A stretch of DNA of 64,000 nt. Source: Castellaniella sp. UBA6218. GTDB taxonomy: Bacteria > Pseudomonadota > Gammaproteobacteria > Burkholderiales > Burkholderiaceae_B. The DNA lies in assembly GCA_002421865.1 (NCBI GenBank), contig DISE01000106.1, positions 9,030-73,029 on the forward strand. Reading direction: 5' to 3'. The notes below the pieces were generated by a model. It was not told the DNA's origin. It ran no database searches and saw only the letters and a program-made list of their open reading frames with translations. Both the position numbers and the translations under genes were made by a program. Of this stretch, positions 26,635 through 34,249 are shown in pieces (position 1 is the first letter of the stretch; every line of letters starts with the position of its first letter).

Positions 26635-27291
26635 TCAGAAAGTGTGCCCTGACCAGACTACCTGGCCGAGGATCGAGATCTCTTCGAGGCCGGAGCCGCG
26701 GCGGAACTCGAGCGGGTAGGATGGGTTGTCCGAGCGGAGCACCAGCGTGTCATCATCCGGTCGTTCCAGCCGCTTCACGCGGGCCGCTCCGCCATCGGTG
26801 AGGGCGTAGACCTTGCCGGGCCGAACGGTGCGGCGGCTGCGGTCAATCAGGACCATGTCCTGGTCGTGCAGCAGCGGCTCCATGCTGTCGCCGCGCACCT
26901 TGACCAGGCAGGCATTCGAGGGCGAGACCGGAATGCGCTTCAACCAGTCGCGCCGAAAGGCGAAGGTCTCGATCACGACGTCTTGGTCGTTCGTCTGCCC
27001 GGCCCCGGCGGCCAGCTCGGCCTCGAACCGAGGTATGGCGGCGTACTCGGCACCATCTATCAGTGCGACCCTGGCTGGCTCTGAATCTCGGATAGGACCG
27101 AAGTAGAATTCCAGATCCAAGACTTCGGCCAGCTTCATCAGCGCTGGCAGGTTGTATCGCTTCTCCCCCTCTCGGGGCATCCGAAGGTTCTTGATCAAAG
27201 ACGAGTGTCCAACAGCAAGCTTAGATGCGGCGGCGTCCGACAGACCCTTCCGCTTTAATGCCTCGTCTATCGTCTCAAGAATCGGGTCCAT
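26635..27291 (-). CDS. Prophage repressor with S24 self-cleaving domain
   Basis: LexA/CI-type repressor of 218 residues. The N-terminal helix-turn-helix (about 8-60) has LSDAAASKLAVGHSSLIKNLRM. The C-terminal S24 domain has the catalytic pair Ser136 (GDSMEPLL) and Lys173 (ARVKRL), and a likely cleavage site Ala95-Gly96. Self-cleavage helped by RecA after DNA damage would induce the prophage, unlike the classical Mu repressor, which lacks S24. It is transcribed leftward, away from the early genes, across a three-site operator region. Confidence 0.93.
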   Translation of the reverse strand: MDPILETIDEALKRKGLSDAAASKLAVGHSSLIKNLRMPREGEKRYNLPALMKLAEVLDLEFYFGPIRDSEPARVALIDGAEYAAIPRFEAELAAGAGQTNDQDVVIETFAFRRDWLKRIPVSPSNACLVKVRGDSMEPLLHDQDMVLIDRSRRTVRPGKVYALTDGGAARVKRLERPDDDTLVLRSDNPSYPLEFRRGSGLEEISILGQVVWSGHTF

Positions 27292-27300
27292 TGCCCAAAG

Positions 27301-27370
27301 TTAGCCTGTAGCGGCTAATCCGTAAATATTAGCCTGTAGTGGCTTGCAATGGCGGGCCACTACAGGCTAA
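27301..27370. promoter_or_regulatory. Repressor operator array, three copies
   Basis: TTAGCCTGTAGCGGCTAA (27301-27318) is an inverted repeat TTAGCC-N6-GGCTAA. TTAGCCTGTAGTGGCT follows at 27329-27344. A third copy in reverse orientation is at 27355-27370 (GGCCACTACAGGCTAA read forward). All three sit between the repressor start and the first rightward early gene, so they are the expected sites for control of both promoters. Confidence 0.8.
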
Positions 27371-27378
27371 ATGATGGC

Positions 27379-27645
27379 ATGGAACAGAAACATGCTCTCA
27401 TCACTTTAGCCGACACGTTGGCTGCTCATCAGGGCGTCACGCACTACGCCATTTCGATGCGGGCTCTCGGGAAAGGCGACTTCTTCAAGAAGCTGCGAGT
27501 TCCGGGCGCCGGGTGCCACATCCGCACTGCCGATCGCCTGATGCACTGGTTCAGCGACAACTGGCCTGCCGATCTGGCCTGGCCTCGCGAGGTCGCGCGC
27601 CCGCCCCGGTCCTTTCAGCACAGATCGATGAAGGGCGCCGCCTGA
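27379..27645 (+). CDS. Early phage protein, unknown function (paralogue 1)
   Basis: An 88-residue basic protein, the first rightward early gene. I place the start at ATG 27379 because the frame further upstream runs through the repressor operators. It shares a pattern with the next gene: here ITLADTLAAHQG and GKGDFFKKLRVPG, then ADRLMHWFSDNWPADLAWP. Its small size and first position suggest a Ner-like or other early regulator, but no clear helix-turn-helix is seen. Confidence 0.6.
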   Translation: MEQKHALITLADTLAAHQGVTHYAISMRALGKGDFFKKLRVPGAGCHIRTADRLMHWFSDNWPADLAWPREVARPPRSFQHRSMKGAA

Positions 27646-28181
27646 TGGCTCCCGCGTCAAAGGACACCGCGCTGATCCTCGCACTGGCCGAGGCCTATTG
27701 CGCCCACACCTGGTCGACGCCGGACAGCGTGTCCGGTCGCATCTTCGGCAAGGGCGGGTTCTTCCGCCGGCTTGAGGCGGGCGCTGACTGCAGTACCGCG
27801 ACGGCCCGGCGCGCCCTCGACTGGTTCGCGGCGAACTGGCCTGTCGGTTTGGCATGGCCAGTGGAGGCCTGCACGTGCGGTTTCTGCCCCAGGCCGGTTG
27901 CGGCAACGGCGGTCGATACCTTTCCCGGACATGACGCAGACGTCCTGGCCGGGATTGCGCATCCGCCGATCTGGAAGAACGGACGGCGGCCGGCCTGGTG
28001 GTCTGACATCGGCATTCGCCGGTTCCTGACCGATGCCCACCGCCAGATGACGCTGGAAGAGGTGGTCCGTGAAGGCCGCGCGCGCTTCGGCGAGCGGTTT
28101 CCGAGCCGCAGCGCGGCCCACACCTACTGGCAACGGCTCGACCGCGTGGTCGGGCAGATCACGGCGAAAGGAGCCGCTTGA
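27645..28181 (+). CDS. Early phage protein, unknown function (paralogue 2)
   Basis: A 178-residue protein whose first 65 residues match the preceding gene in pattern (GKGGFFRRLEAGADCSTATARRALDWFAANWPVGLAWP). It then continues with CTCGFCPRP, whose Cys pair is unexplained, and a second segment RRFLTDAHRQMTLEEVVREGRARFGERFPSRSAAHTYWQRLD. That second segment looks like a DNA-binding helical domain. ATG overlaps the previous stop by one base. The two genes probably arose by tandem duplication. Confidence 0.65.
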   Translation: MAPASKDTALILALAEAYCAHTWSTPDSVSGRIFGKGGFFRRLEAGADCSTATARRALDWFAANWPVGLAWPVEACTCGFCPRPVAATAVDTFPGHDADVLAGIAHPPIWKNGRRPAWWSDIGIRRFLTDAHRQMTLEEVVREGRARFGERFPSRSAAHTYWQRLDRVVGQITAKGAA

Positions 28182-28462
28182 TGTCACTCAGAACGATCCG
28201 CGCTTTGTTGGCGCGCCTGGTCTGCCCCGAGGGATACATTTGCATGTCTGTCGAAGATCACTTGGCCGAGCGCCAGCGGTCGCGGGCGGCCTGGCTACGC
28301 GCGGAACGCCACGCACTCGCCAATGAACGTGCGCGCAAAAGCCTCATCGAGGGGCGTCCCGCAGGTATCTGCGAAGCGTCGTATGCTGGCCAGGATACGG
28401 CCATCACCCCCGGAGCCGGATGCAGTCTCATTCAAAACGACGGCAATTGCGATGGCCTCTAA
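28181..28462 (+). CDS. Small early phage protein, unknown
   Basis: A 93-residue frame that begins one base inside the previous stop, after a good ribosome site (AAAGGAG). The N-terminal two thirds are basic and helical (VEDHLAERQRSRAAWLRAERHALANERARKSL). From about residue 39 its DNA lies opposite a leftward gene (28295-28516), so the C-terminal part may not be under selection for protein. I do not recognise a family. Confidence 0.5.
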   Translation: MSLRTIRALLARLVCPEGYICMSVEDHLAERQRSRAAWLRAERHALANERARKSLIEGRPAGICEASYAGQDTAITPGAGCSLIQNDGNCDGL

Positions 28463-28516
28463 CACTCTCACTTGTGCCTCCAGCTTCCGGATGCGGTCCT
28501 CGATCTGGCTGCTCAT
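28295..28516 (-). CDS. Small leftward protein inside the early region, coiled-coil
   Basis: A 73-residue protein on the strand opposite to the early operon. AAAAGGAG lies nine bases before its ATG, one of the better ribosome sites here. Its first 30 residues form a leucine-rich heptad helix (IEDRIRKLEAQVRVLEAIAIAVVL), which suggests dimer formation; the tail GTPLDEAFARTFIGECVAFRA looks conserved in style. It overlaps the end of the previous gene by 168 bases tail to tail. Function unknown; expression in the lysogenic state is possible. Confidence 0.55.
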   Translation of the reverse strand: MSSQIEDRIRKLEAQVRVLEAIAIAVVLNETASGSGGDGRILASIRRFADTCGTPLDEAFARTFIGECVAFRA

Positions 28517-28560
28517 GAAATGCGTCTCCTTTTGCGGGTTTCAGAAGGGGATGGCAAGGA

Positions 28561-28586
28561 CCGAGGGGCGCGGGAACGCCCCTCGG
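28561..28586. terminator. Strong hairpin between early genes
   Basis: CCGAGGGGCG-CGGGAA-CGCCCCTCGG is a perfect ten-base-pair stem in the gap between the small early genes. No T-run follows on either strand. It may be an attenuator or RNA stability element for the rightward early transcript. Confidence 0.4.
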
Positions 28587-28615
28587 CTCCACCACCATAA
28601 CATGGGAGCCGCTTG

Positions 28616-28843
28616 ATGTTTCCTCCTCTGCATTCGCATTCCGACCGGCACCCTGGCCACCATCACCCTCGAGCCACGGTCGGAACAGGCGCCAGCCCGA
28701 CGAACCCCTTCGTCACGGGCTGGCGCCGCCTGAAATCCCTGAACGCGCGTTTCGAGGACAGCTGGATGGCCGATCTGCTCGGCGCGCTGTCCTTGGCCGC
28801 CACGCTGATCGCCCTGCTGTTCCTAGGAGAGATGCTGCAATGA
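28616..28843 (+). CDS. Small membrane protein, unknown
   Basis: A 75-residue protein with an odd His/Pro-rich beginning (HSHSDRHPGHHHPR) and one C-terminal membrane helix (LLGALSLAATLIALLFLGEML). The ATG follows GGGAGCC. It is in the early block and overlaps the next gene's start by four bases. No family recognised; the His cluster could bind metal. Confidence 0.5.
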   Translation: MFPPLHSHSDRHPGHHHPRATVGTGASPTNPFVTGWRRLKSLNARFEDSWMADLLGALSLAATLIALLFLGEMLQ

Positions 28844-29304
28844 GACCCTATCCGGTCGATTACGACGCCATGGCCGCCGAAGTAAGGCAGTCCGCCGCCG
28901 CCACAATCCTGAGGGGATTGGCAATAGACGGAGACGGCTATTTTGCGCAGCAGGACATTTTGCGCCTGCATAACGCCGCCGACGCACTGGATGCCGTCTC
29001 GATCTCTTTCCTCGCCATCTGGCACGATTTCCGGAACTTGCGGGAGGAGCGTGACGCCCTGCGCAAGGCTCTGACCGTGACGGCTGAACAGGCCTTGTCG
29101 ACGGAAATCCCGGACGGCTACGGGCCTGACCTCGCCGCCCGCCAGGAGTTCCATCTTGGATATGACGCTGCCATCGGTCTCGCCCGCGCCCGCCTTGAAA
29201 GCATCGGGGGCGCGCAGCAGCCGGCGCGCGCCACGAGGACCTCGGTTCTGGACAGGCTCCGCCGTGCGGTGCGCGGGGCAGGCAAGGCAGGGAGGTGCGC
29301 GTGA
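28840..29304 (+). CDS. Hypothetical early phage protein
   Basis: A 154-residue, mostly helical protein. The middle (NAADALDAVSISFLAIWHDFRNLREERDALRKAL) has a charged heptad pattern. The C-terminus is rich in Arg/Ala and looks disordered. I see no known domain. It starts in the previous stop and ends one base into the next start, so it belongs to the same coupled early operon. Confidence 0.6.
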   Translation: MRPYPVDYDAMAAEVRQSAAATILRGLAIDGDGYFAQQDILRLHNAADALDAVSISFLAIWHDFRNLREERDALRKALTVTAEQALSTEIPDGYGPDLAARQEFHLGYDAAIGLARARLESIGGAQQPARATRTSVLDRLRRAVRGAGKAGRCA

Positions 29305-29567
29305 TGGCGAGGAAGTACAGCGTTTCGCGCCATGCCAAGGGCTGGGCGGTCTACGACGACGCCGGCCAGCGCGTGTCGGGCCTGCACAGCCGCATCGACG
29401 GTGCGCAGGCCATGTGCGACCGCATGCAACGGCGGGAAGACAAGAAGGCGGTCAGGACCATCCGCCCCTGCATGTGCTGCCGGACAGCTTTCGAAAGCGA
29501 AGGCATCCACAACCGCCTGTGCGATCGCTGCCGCCGGGTCGGGCTCGACCTGCGGATGGCGGGGTAA
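29304..29567 (+). CDS. Small zinc-ribbon-like phage protein
   Basis: An 87-residue basic protein. Two Cys pairs, CMCC and CDRC, enclose the segment RTAFESEGIHNRL and form a four-cysteine pattern, so a zinc ribbon like that of small DNA- or RNA-binding proteins is likely. The first 50 residues (MARKYSVSRHAKGWAVYDDAGQ and on) resemble a small beta hairpin. ATG at 29304 is used; a GTG nine bases upstream is possible. Role unknown. Confidence 0.6.
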   Translation: MARKYSVSRHAKGWAVYDDAGQRVSGLHSRIDGAQAMCDRMQRREDKKAVRTIRPCMCCRTAFESEGIHNRLCDRCRRVGLDLRMAG

Positions 29568-29571
29568 CCGG

Positions 29572-29802
29572 ATGAACGCCGCGCCGCTCTCGTCGCCCCG
29601 CCTGCAGCGTGTCCTCGCCGTCCTTTCGGATGGGCGCGAACATACGACGCGGGCAATCGTCCGGCGCGCCAGAGTGATGGCGGTCAATGCTTGTGTATCA
29701 GAGCTGCGCGTCCATGGCGCGCAGATCGACTGTTCCGCCCGCTTCGTGATGGGGGCGCGGCGGTTCTACTACCGGATGACGAAGGGACCTGACAGCAAAT
29801 GA
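29572..29802 (+). CDS. Small winged-helix-like phage protein
   Basis: A 76-residue protein of helix-turn-helix type: LQRVLAVLSDGREHTTRAIVRRARVMAVNACVSELRVHGAQI reads as three helices followed by a wing (CSARFVMGARRFYYRM). Many Mu-like phages carry such a small DNA-binding protein before the transposase. ATG is at 29572, four bases after the previous stop, and the end overlaps the parB-like start. Confidence 0.65.
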   Translation: MNAAPLSSPRLQRVLAVLSDGREHTTRAIVRRARVMAVNACVSELRVHGAQIDCSARFVMGARRFYYRMTKGPDSK

Positions 29803-30758
29803 ACGAACCGGAACTTCTGAAGATCGACCACGTCGCGGTTGCCGAGGTGGACGCACGTGATCGGCTGCGGCCCGTGAGCGAGGCCGGCGTCGAGAGCCTG
29901 ATCGCCTCGATCCGCGAGTTGGGCGTGATGAAGGACGCGATCCACGTCCGCCGCCGCAAGAACGGCCAGCTGACCCTGATCGCGGGCGGCCACCGCCTGG
30001 AAGCTGCGCGCCGGCTGGGCTGGGAAAAGATCCCGGCGAAGATCTGGGCCGGTGTCACCGACGACTGGGCGCGGATGATGGAACTCGACGACAACCTGGC
30101 CGGGGCGGAAATGGATCCGCTCGACACGGCGGTCTTCCTCGCGCACCGCAAGCGGCTTTACGAGAAGCTTCACCCGGAGACGGTGGCGAAGACCGGCGCG
30201 GCCCTGGCTGCCGCCCGCTGGAATGCGGCGGACATCGGGTCCGTCGCATCCTTCGCCACCGCCACGGCGCAGAAGTTCGGCATGACGGAGCGGCACATTC
30301 GCCGGATGATTGCTGCCGGTGGCATGTTGCACGCGGGCGAGATCGCCCGGCTGCGCGCAGCGCCAAGGAAAATCACGCTGGCGGATCTTCAGGCCTTGTC
30401 CAAGGTGAGCGCTCCGGAGCGCTACCACGTGGTCGCGGCGCTTGCCGAAGGTCGGGTGAAGTCGGCGGCCGAGGGCCGTCGTGACTGGGCCAGCTCCCAG
30501 CCGGGCGCTCCGACAGCCGCGGTTAAAGACCCCGTTAAAGAGGCTTTGAAGGCCCTGTCGCGCGCCTGGGATCAGGCTCCGGAAGCTGCCCGCATGATGT
30601 TCATCGCCAGCCACGAGCCTGCGCTGTCGTCGCGACTGCAGCGGCACCGGGACGGTGTGATCATCAATCGCAAGCTCGGCCTGGATGATGATGCCGACGC
30701 GGCTGAGAAGGTCATCGCCACCCGGTTCGGGCCGACGTCGAACGAGGCCGCAGAATGA
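29799..30758 (+). CDS. ParB/RepB-like nuclease-domain protein
   Basis: A 319-residue protein with a ParB N-terminal domain (residues about 15-110): ERD-type segment VDARDRLRPVSEAGVESLIASIRELG, GGHRLEAARRLGW and LDDNLAGAEMDPLDTAVFLAHRK. A central helix-turn-helix follows (SFATATAQKFGMTERHIRRMIAAG), then KITLADLQALSKV. Close phages use such a protein before the transposase. It may bind the phage's GTTAAA repeats, one of which lies within this gene (30522-30551), but this is only a guess. Confidence 0.88.
   Translation: MNEPELLKIDHVAVAEVDARDRLRPVSEAGVESLIASIRELGVMKDAIHVRRRKNGQLTLIAGGHRLEAARRLGWEKIPAKIWAGVTDDWARMMELDDNLAGAEMDPLDTAVFLAHRKRLYEKLHPETVAKTGAALAAARWNAADIGSVASFATATAQKFGMTERHIRRMIAAGGMLHAGEIARLRAAPRKITLADLQALSKVSAPERYHVVAALAEGRVKSAAEGRRDWASSQPGAPTAAVKDPVKEALKALSRAWDQAPEAARMMFIASHEPALSSRLQRHRDGVIINRKLGLDDDADAAEKVIATRFGPTSNEAAE
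30522..30551. repeat. 12-bp-periodic GTTAAA repeat, three units, inside the ParB-like gene
   Basis: GTTAAA, GTTAAA and TTGAAG begin at 30522, 30534 and 30546. In the ParB-like protein the stretch encodes AVKDPVKEALKAL, similar to the peptide coded by the copy at 50123-50164. Confidence 0.6.
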
Positions 30759-32878
30759 AAGCGGTCAGCCCCGAAAAGGTCTGGTGGACCACCGAGGAGA
30801 TCGCTGCCAGTGGTCTGCCGGACCTGCCCTCGACCCGGCAAGGGGTGGATGCTGTCGCGGCCCGGCTCAAATGGCGGAGTGACCCGCACCACGCCCGGCG
30901 CCGCGCGGGTCGTGGCGGCGGCTGGGAGTACCACTGGAAGCTGTTCCCGATCCCGGCGCAGACAAAGCTGCTGGCGGTGGTCAGGGCGCCTGCCGCGCCC
31001 GAGCGCCCCGCCAGGGACGAAGCCTGGGCGTGGTTCGAAGCCCTGCCTCAGGCGGTCAAGGACCGGGCGCGCGACCGGCTGCTGATCCTTCAGAAGGTCG
31101 AGGCCCTGCGGCAGACCGGCCTGACCCGCTCGATGGCCGTCAGCGAGATCGCCCGGCTCGAGAAAGTCGGCGCCCGCTCGATCTGGGACTGGTTCCAGTG
31201 CGTGGAAGGCGTGCGCGCCGACGACTGGATGCCTTATCTGGCGCCCCGGCATCGCGCCGCAGCCCGCAAGGTCCGGCGCGCCGACATGTCTCCGGAATTC
31301 TTCGATGTCCTGAAGTCGGATTTCCTGCGCCCTGCCGCCCCGTCCTTCACCAGCTGCTACCGGCGCGCCCTTCGCGTCGCCGAGGCGAACGGCTGGGCCA
31401 CGGTCGATGAGCGGACTGCGCGGCGGCGGCTGACGACCGAGGTGTCCCGCGCCACGCAGGTGCTGGCCCGCAAGGGGCTCGATGCGCTGAAGCGGCTATA
31501 CCCGAGCCAGACCCGCGACAAGACGGCTCTGCATGCGCTCGAGGTCGTGAACGCCGACTTCCACAAGTTCGATGTCTTCGTCCGCTGGCCCTCGGAACGG
31601 GACAGTGGCGACACCTATGTCGGTCGCCCGCAGATGGTCGCCTTCCAGGACATCCATTCGGGGCGGATCCTCGCCTGGCGGGTCGACCAGACCCCGAATG
31701 CGGAAGCGGTGCGCCTTGCGGCCGGCGACATGATCGAAACCTACGGCATCCCCGAGCACGTCCTTCTGGACAACGGCCGAGAGTTTGCCGCAAAGGCCCT
31801 GACCGGCGGTGCGCCCACCCGGTTCCGTTTCAAGGTCCGCGAAGACGATCTGCCCGGGCTCTTCGTCTCGCTGGGCTGCAAGATCCACTGGGCGACGCCC
31901 TATTCCGGCCAGTCGAAGCCGGTCGAGCGCGCCTTCCGCGACATGTGCGATGCCATTGCCAAGGATCCGCGCTTCGACGGCGCCTATACCGGCAACCGGC
32001 CGGAGGCGAAACCGGAGGACTACGGCAGCCGGGCGGTCGATCTCGAGGCTTTCCTCGCGGTGCTGGCCGAGGGGATTGAGGAGCATAACACCCGGACAAA
32101 CCGCCGGTCGGAAGTGGCCTATGGCCGGTCCTTCGCCGAGGTCTTCGACGCCTCCTACGCCTCGGCCCCGATCCGCAAGGCCACCGAAGCACAGCGCCGG
32201 TTGTGGCTGCTGGGTGCCGAAGGCCTGCGCGGCGACAGCAAGAGCGGCCTGGTGCGGTTCATGGGCAACGAATACTGGGCGCCCTGGATGGCCTCGGTCG
32301 CGGGCGAGCGGCTGATCGTCCGCTTCGACCCGGCCGCTCTCTGGGACGGCCTGCATGTCTACGGAGCCGACAATGCCTATCTCGGCCATGCACCCTGCAA
32401 GCTGAAGGCCGGCTTCCTCGACATCGGCGAGGCCCGAACCCATGCGAAGGCCCGCAAGACCTGGCTCAATGCCGAGCGCGCCGCCCTTGCGGCCCACCGT
32501 CGCCTTCGCGCCGCCGAGCTGGGCGCTGCGCTCGATCAGTCGGCACCCGCGCCAACCCAGACACCTGAAGCCAAGGTGGTGCGGCCGGTCTTCCGCAGGA
32601 CCGAGACACTCGAGGCCATTCCGGAACCGCGCCCCGATGTCGAACGGGCACAGGCCGCGATCGTGGCGGAACTCGCCGCCCGCCGCCCGGCGCCGGTGGC
32701 CGAGGACGAACCGGCCCGGGTCCGCTTCCGCCGCGCTCTCGATCTCGAGGCGGCGCTGGCCCGGGGCGAAGCGGTGACGGCCGATCAGCAGCGCTGGCTG
32801 AGCGTCTACCAGCAAACACCGGAATACCGCGCAGAGCACCTGCTCTGGGAGGACTTCGGCGACGCGATTTTTGGGTGA
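30755..32878 (+). CDS. MuA-type DDE transposase
   Basis: Transposase that joins the phage ends to target DNA, 707 residues. The N-terminus has a Mu-type DNA-binding domain (VSPEKVWWTTEEIAASGLPDLPSTRQGVDAVAARLKW). The DDE core is visible as Asp268 (NADFHKFD), Asp339 (LLDNGREF) and Glu391 (SKPVERAFRDM), followed by the Mu-transposase C-terminal barrel (FMGNEYWAPWMASVAGERLIVRFDP). The C-terminal tail (from about 590) is Ala/Pro/Glu-rich and should contact the B protein. It overlaps the ParB-like gene by four bases. Confidence 0.96.
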   Translation: MKAVSPEKVWWTTEEIAASGLPDLPSTRQGVDAVAARLKWRSDPHHARRRAGRGGGWEYHWKLFPIPAQTKLLAVVRAPAAPERPARDEAWAWFEALPQAVKDRARDRLLILQKVEALRQTGLTRSMAVSEIARLEKVGARSIWDWFQCVEGVRADDWMPYLAPRHRAAARKVRRADMSPEFFDVLKSDFLRPAAPSFTSCYRRALRVAEANGWATVDERTARRRLTTEVSRATQVLARKGLDALKRLYPSQTRDKTALHALEVVNADFHKFDVFVRWPSERDSGDTYVGRPQMVAFQDIHSGRILAWRVDQTPNAEAVRLAAGDMIETYGIPEHVLLDNGREFAAKALTGGAPTRFRFKVREDDLPGLFVSLGCKIHWATPYSGQSKPVERAFRDMCDAIAKDPRFDGAYTGNRPEAKPEDYGSRAVDLEAFLAVLAEGIEEHNTRTNRRSEVAYGRSFAEVFDASYASAPIRKATEAQRRLWLLGAEGLRGDSKSGLVRFMGNEYWAPWMASVAGERLIVRFDPAALWDGLHVYGADNAYLGHAPCKLKAGFLDIGEARTHAKARKTWLNAERAALAAHRRLRAAELGAALDQSAPAPTQTPEAKVVRPVFRRTETLEAIPEPRPDVERAQAAIVAELAARRPAPVAEDEPARVRFRRALDLEAALARGEAVTADQQRWLSVYQQTPEYRAEHLLWEDFGDAIFG

Positions 32879-32882
32879 GGAA

Positions 32883-32912
32883 CCGCCGGGGGCGGGCAAG
32901 GCCCACCGGCGG
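32883..32912 (+). other. Hairpin between transposase and ATPase genes
   Basis: CCGCCGG (32883-32889) pairs with CCGGCGG (32906-32912), and GGGC and GCCC inside the loop pair further. It lies just after the transposase stop and may adjust the ratio of the two products. No T-run follows. Confidence 0.4.
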
Positions 32913-32936
32913 CAAGAGCAGTAAACGGAGACGAGA

Positions 32937-33680
32937 GTGACAGACAGAACCAGACTTTACAACAGCGTGGCGCCCCTCAGGAACGTCGCGGCGCTTGTCG
33001 CCCTGATCGACAGGGTCAAGGACCGCCCGCACGGCCTGCCGGGCATGGCGACCTTCTACGGACCATCTGGCTTCGGCAAGACCACCGCAGCGGTCTACGC
33101 GGCCAACCGGTTCCAGGCCTTCATGGTGCAGGTCAAGTCGAGCTGGACCGCGCGCAAGCTTTGCGAGGCCACACTGGTGGACCTCGGCCTGAAGCCGCTC
33201 CGGACCATCGCCGATATGGTTGATCAGGTGAGCGAGCATCTGGCCCGTACCGCGCGGCCGCTGATCATCGACGAGGCGGATTTCCTGCTGACCCGAAACA
33301 TGGTCGAGATCGTCCGCGACATCTACGAGAGCTCCGGCGCGCCGGTGATCCTGATCGGCGAAGAACTTCTGCCACAGAAGCTCCGCCAGTGGGAGCGGGT
33401 CCATGGCCGGATGCTGGACTGGGTCGCCGCCCAGCCCGCCGACATCCGCGACCTCGGCCACCTTGCGCCAATCTACTGCCCCGGGGTCGACCTGGACGCC
33501 GAGCTGAGGGAGTACCTGCTCAAGGTCTCGCAGGCATCGATCCGCCGCATCTGTGTCAACCTCGCCCGCGTCCATGAATTCGCCATGACCCGCGGCATGA
33601 CAGCCGTCACGCGCGCCGACTGGGGCAAGGCGGACTTCTTCACCGGCGAAGCTCCGGCCCCGCGGAGGGCGGTGGCATGA
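32937..33680 (+). CDS. MuB-type AAA ATPase, target DNA activator
   Basis: ATP-dependent DNA-binding protein that selects the target and stimulates the transposase, 247 residues. Walker A GPSGFGKTT is at residues 42-50 and Walker B LIIDEADF around residue 108, with Asp111-Glu112. The C-terminal part (EYLLKVSQASIRRICVNLARVHEFAMTRGMTAVT) matches the helical end of TniB/MuB proteins. It starts with GTG at 32937 after ACGGAG. Confidence 0.93.
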   Translation: MTDRTRLYNSVAPLRNVAALVALIDRVKDRPHGLPGMATFYGPSGFGKTTAAVYAANRFQAFMVQVKSSWTARKLCEATLVDLGLKPLRTIADMVDQVSEHLARTARPLIIDEADFLLTRNMVEIVRDIYESSGAPVILIGEELLPQKLRQWERVHGRMLDWVAAQPADIRDLGHLAPIYCPGVDLDAELREYLLKVSQASIRRICVNLARVHEFAMTRGMTAVTRADWGKADFFTGEAPAPRRAVA

Positions 33681-34249
33681 GCCAGGGACGCACGTCGCAA
33701 GAAGAACTGCACGCCGCCTTCCTCGCGGTGGTCGAGAAGACGGAATTCCTTCCCGAGGACATCCAGCGGGCCTGCGGGGTCTCGCCTTCGGTTGCCGCGC
33801 GCTATGTGCGCAACTGGAAGCGCACCGGCGTCGCGGAAGTGGCCCGCGCTGACGGACACCGCCGGTACTACCGGATCGCGGCCCACGCCCGGGCAGATCA
33901 GGCGACACAGGAGATCCGCGACGAGATGGTCGCGGCCCCGTCCGAGACCCAGCATGGCAACATGTGGCGGACGATGCGGTTGCTGTCGGAGTTCACGCCG
34001 ACCGACATCGCCGCGCATTCCTCGACCGAGGAAACCTATGTGTCGGAACTGATCGCGGGGGCCTATTGCCGCGTGCTGGTTGCTGCCGGGTATCTGCGTG
34101 TCGTCCGAAAGGCGGTGCCCGGCAAGCGCACGGCAACCTATCGCCTCATCCGGAACACCGGTCCTCATGCTCCCCGGGAGAAGCGGGTCCGCGCCGTCTA
34201 TGACGAAAACCTCGGTGAGTTCACCCATGTGGCGCGGGGGCTGGCATGA
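33677..34249 (+). CDS. Phage protein with two helix-turn-helix regions
   Basis: A 190-residue protein. The first half (EELHAAFLAVVEKTEFLPEDIQRACGVSPSVAARYVRNWKRTGV) has a plain helix-turn-helix. The second half (MRLLSEFTPTDIAAHSSTEETYVSELIAGAYCRVLVAAGYLRVVRK) looks like a winged helix, with a basic tail. It overlaps the ATPase gene and sits in the usual place of semi-essential early genes; a transcription or transposition-control role is possible. Confidence 0.7.
   Translation: MSQGRTSQEELHAAFLAVVEKTEFLPEDIQRACGVSPSVAARYVRNWKRTGVAEVARADGHRRYYRIAAHARADQATQEIRDEMVAAPSETQHGNMWRTMRLLSEFTPTDIAAHSSTEETYVSELIAGAYCRVLVAAGYLRVVRKAVPGKRTATYRLIRNTGPHAPREKRVRAVYDENLGEFTHVARGLA

Noticed and set aside
27349..27378. 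Upstream start for the first early gene
   Set aside because: A start at 27349 would place coding sequence across the third operator copy (27355-27370). The ATG at 27379 lies just after it.
32937..33680. Reading the transposase/ATPase pair as a Tn7-like or Tn552-like transposon
   Set aside because: The pair is followed by GemA, Mor-like, lysis and a complete set of head and tail genes, so it belongs to a Mu-type phage.
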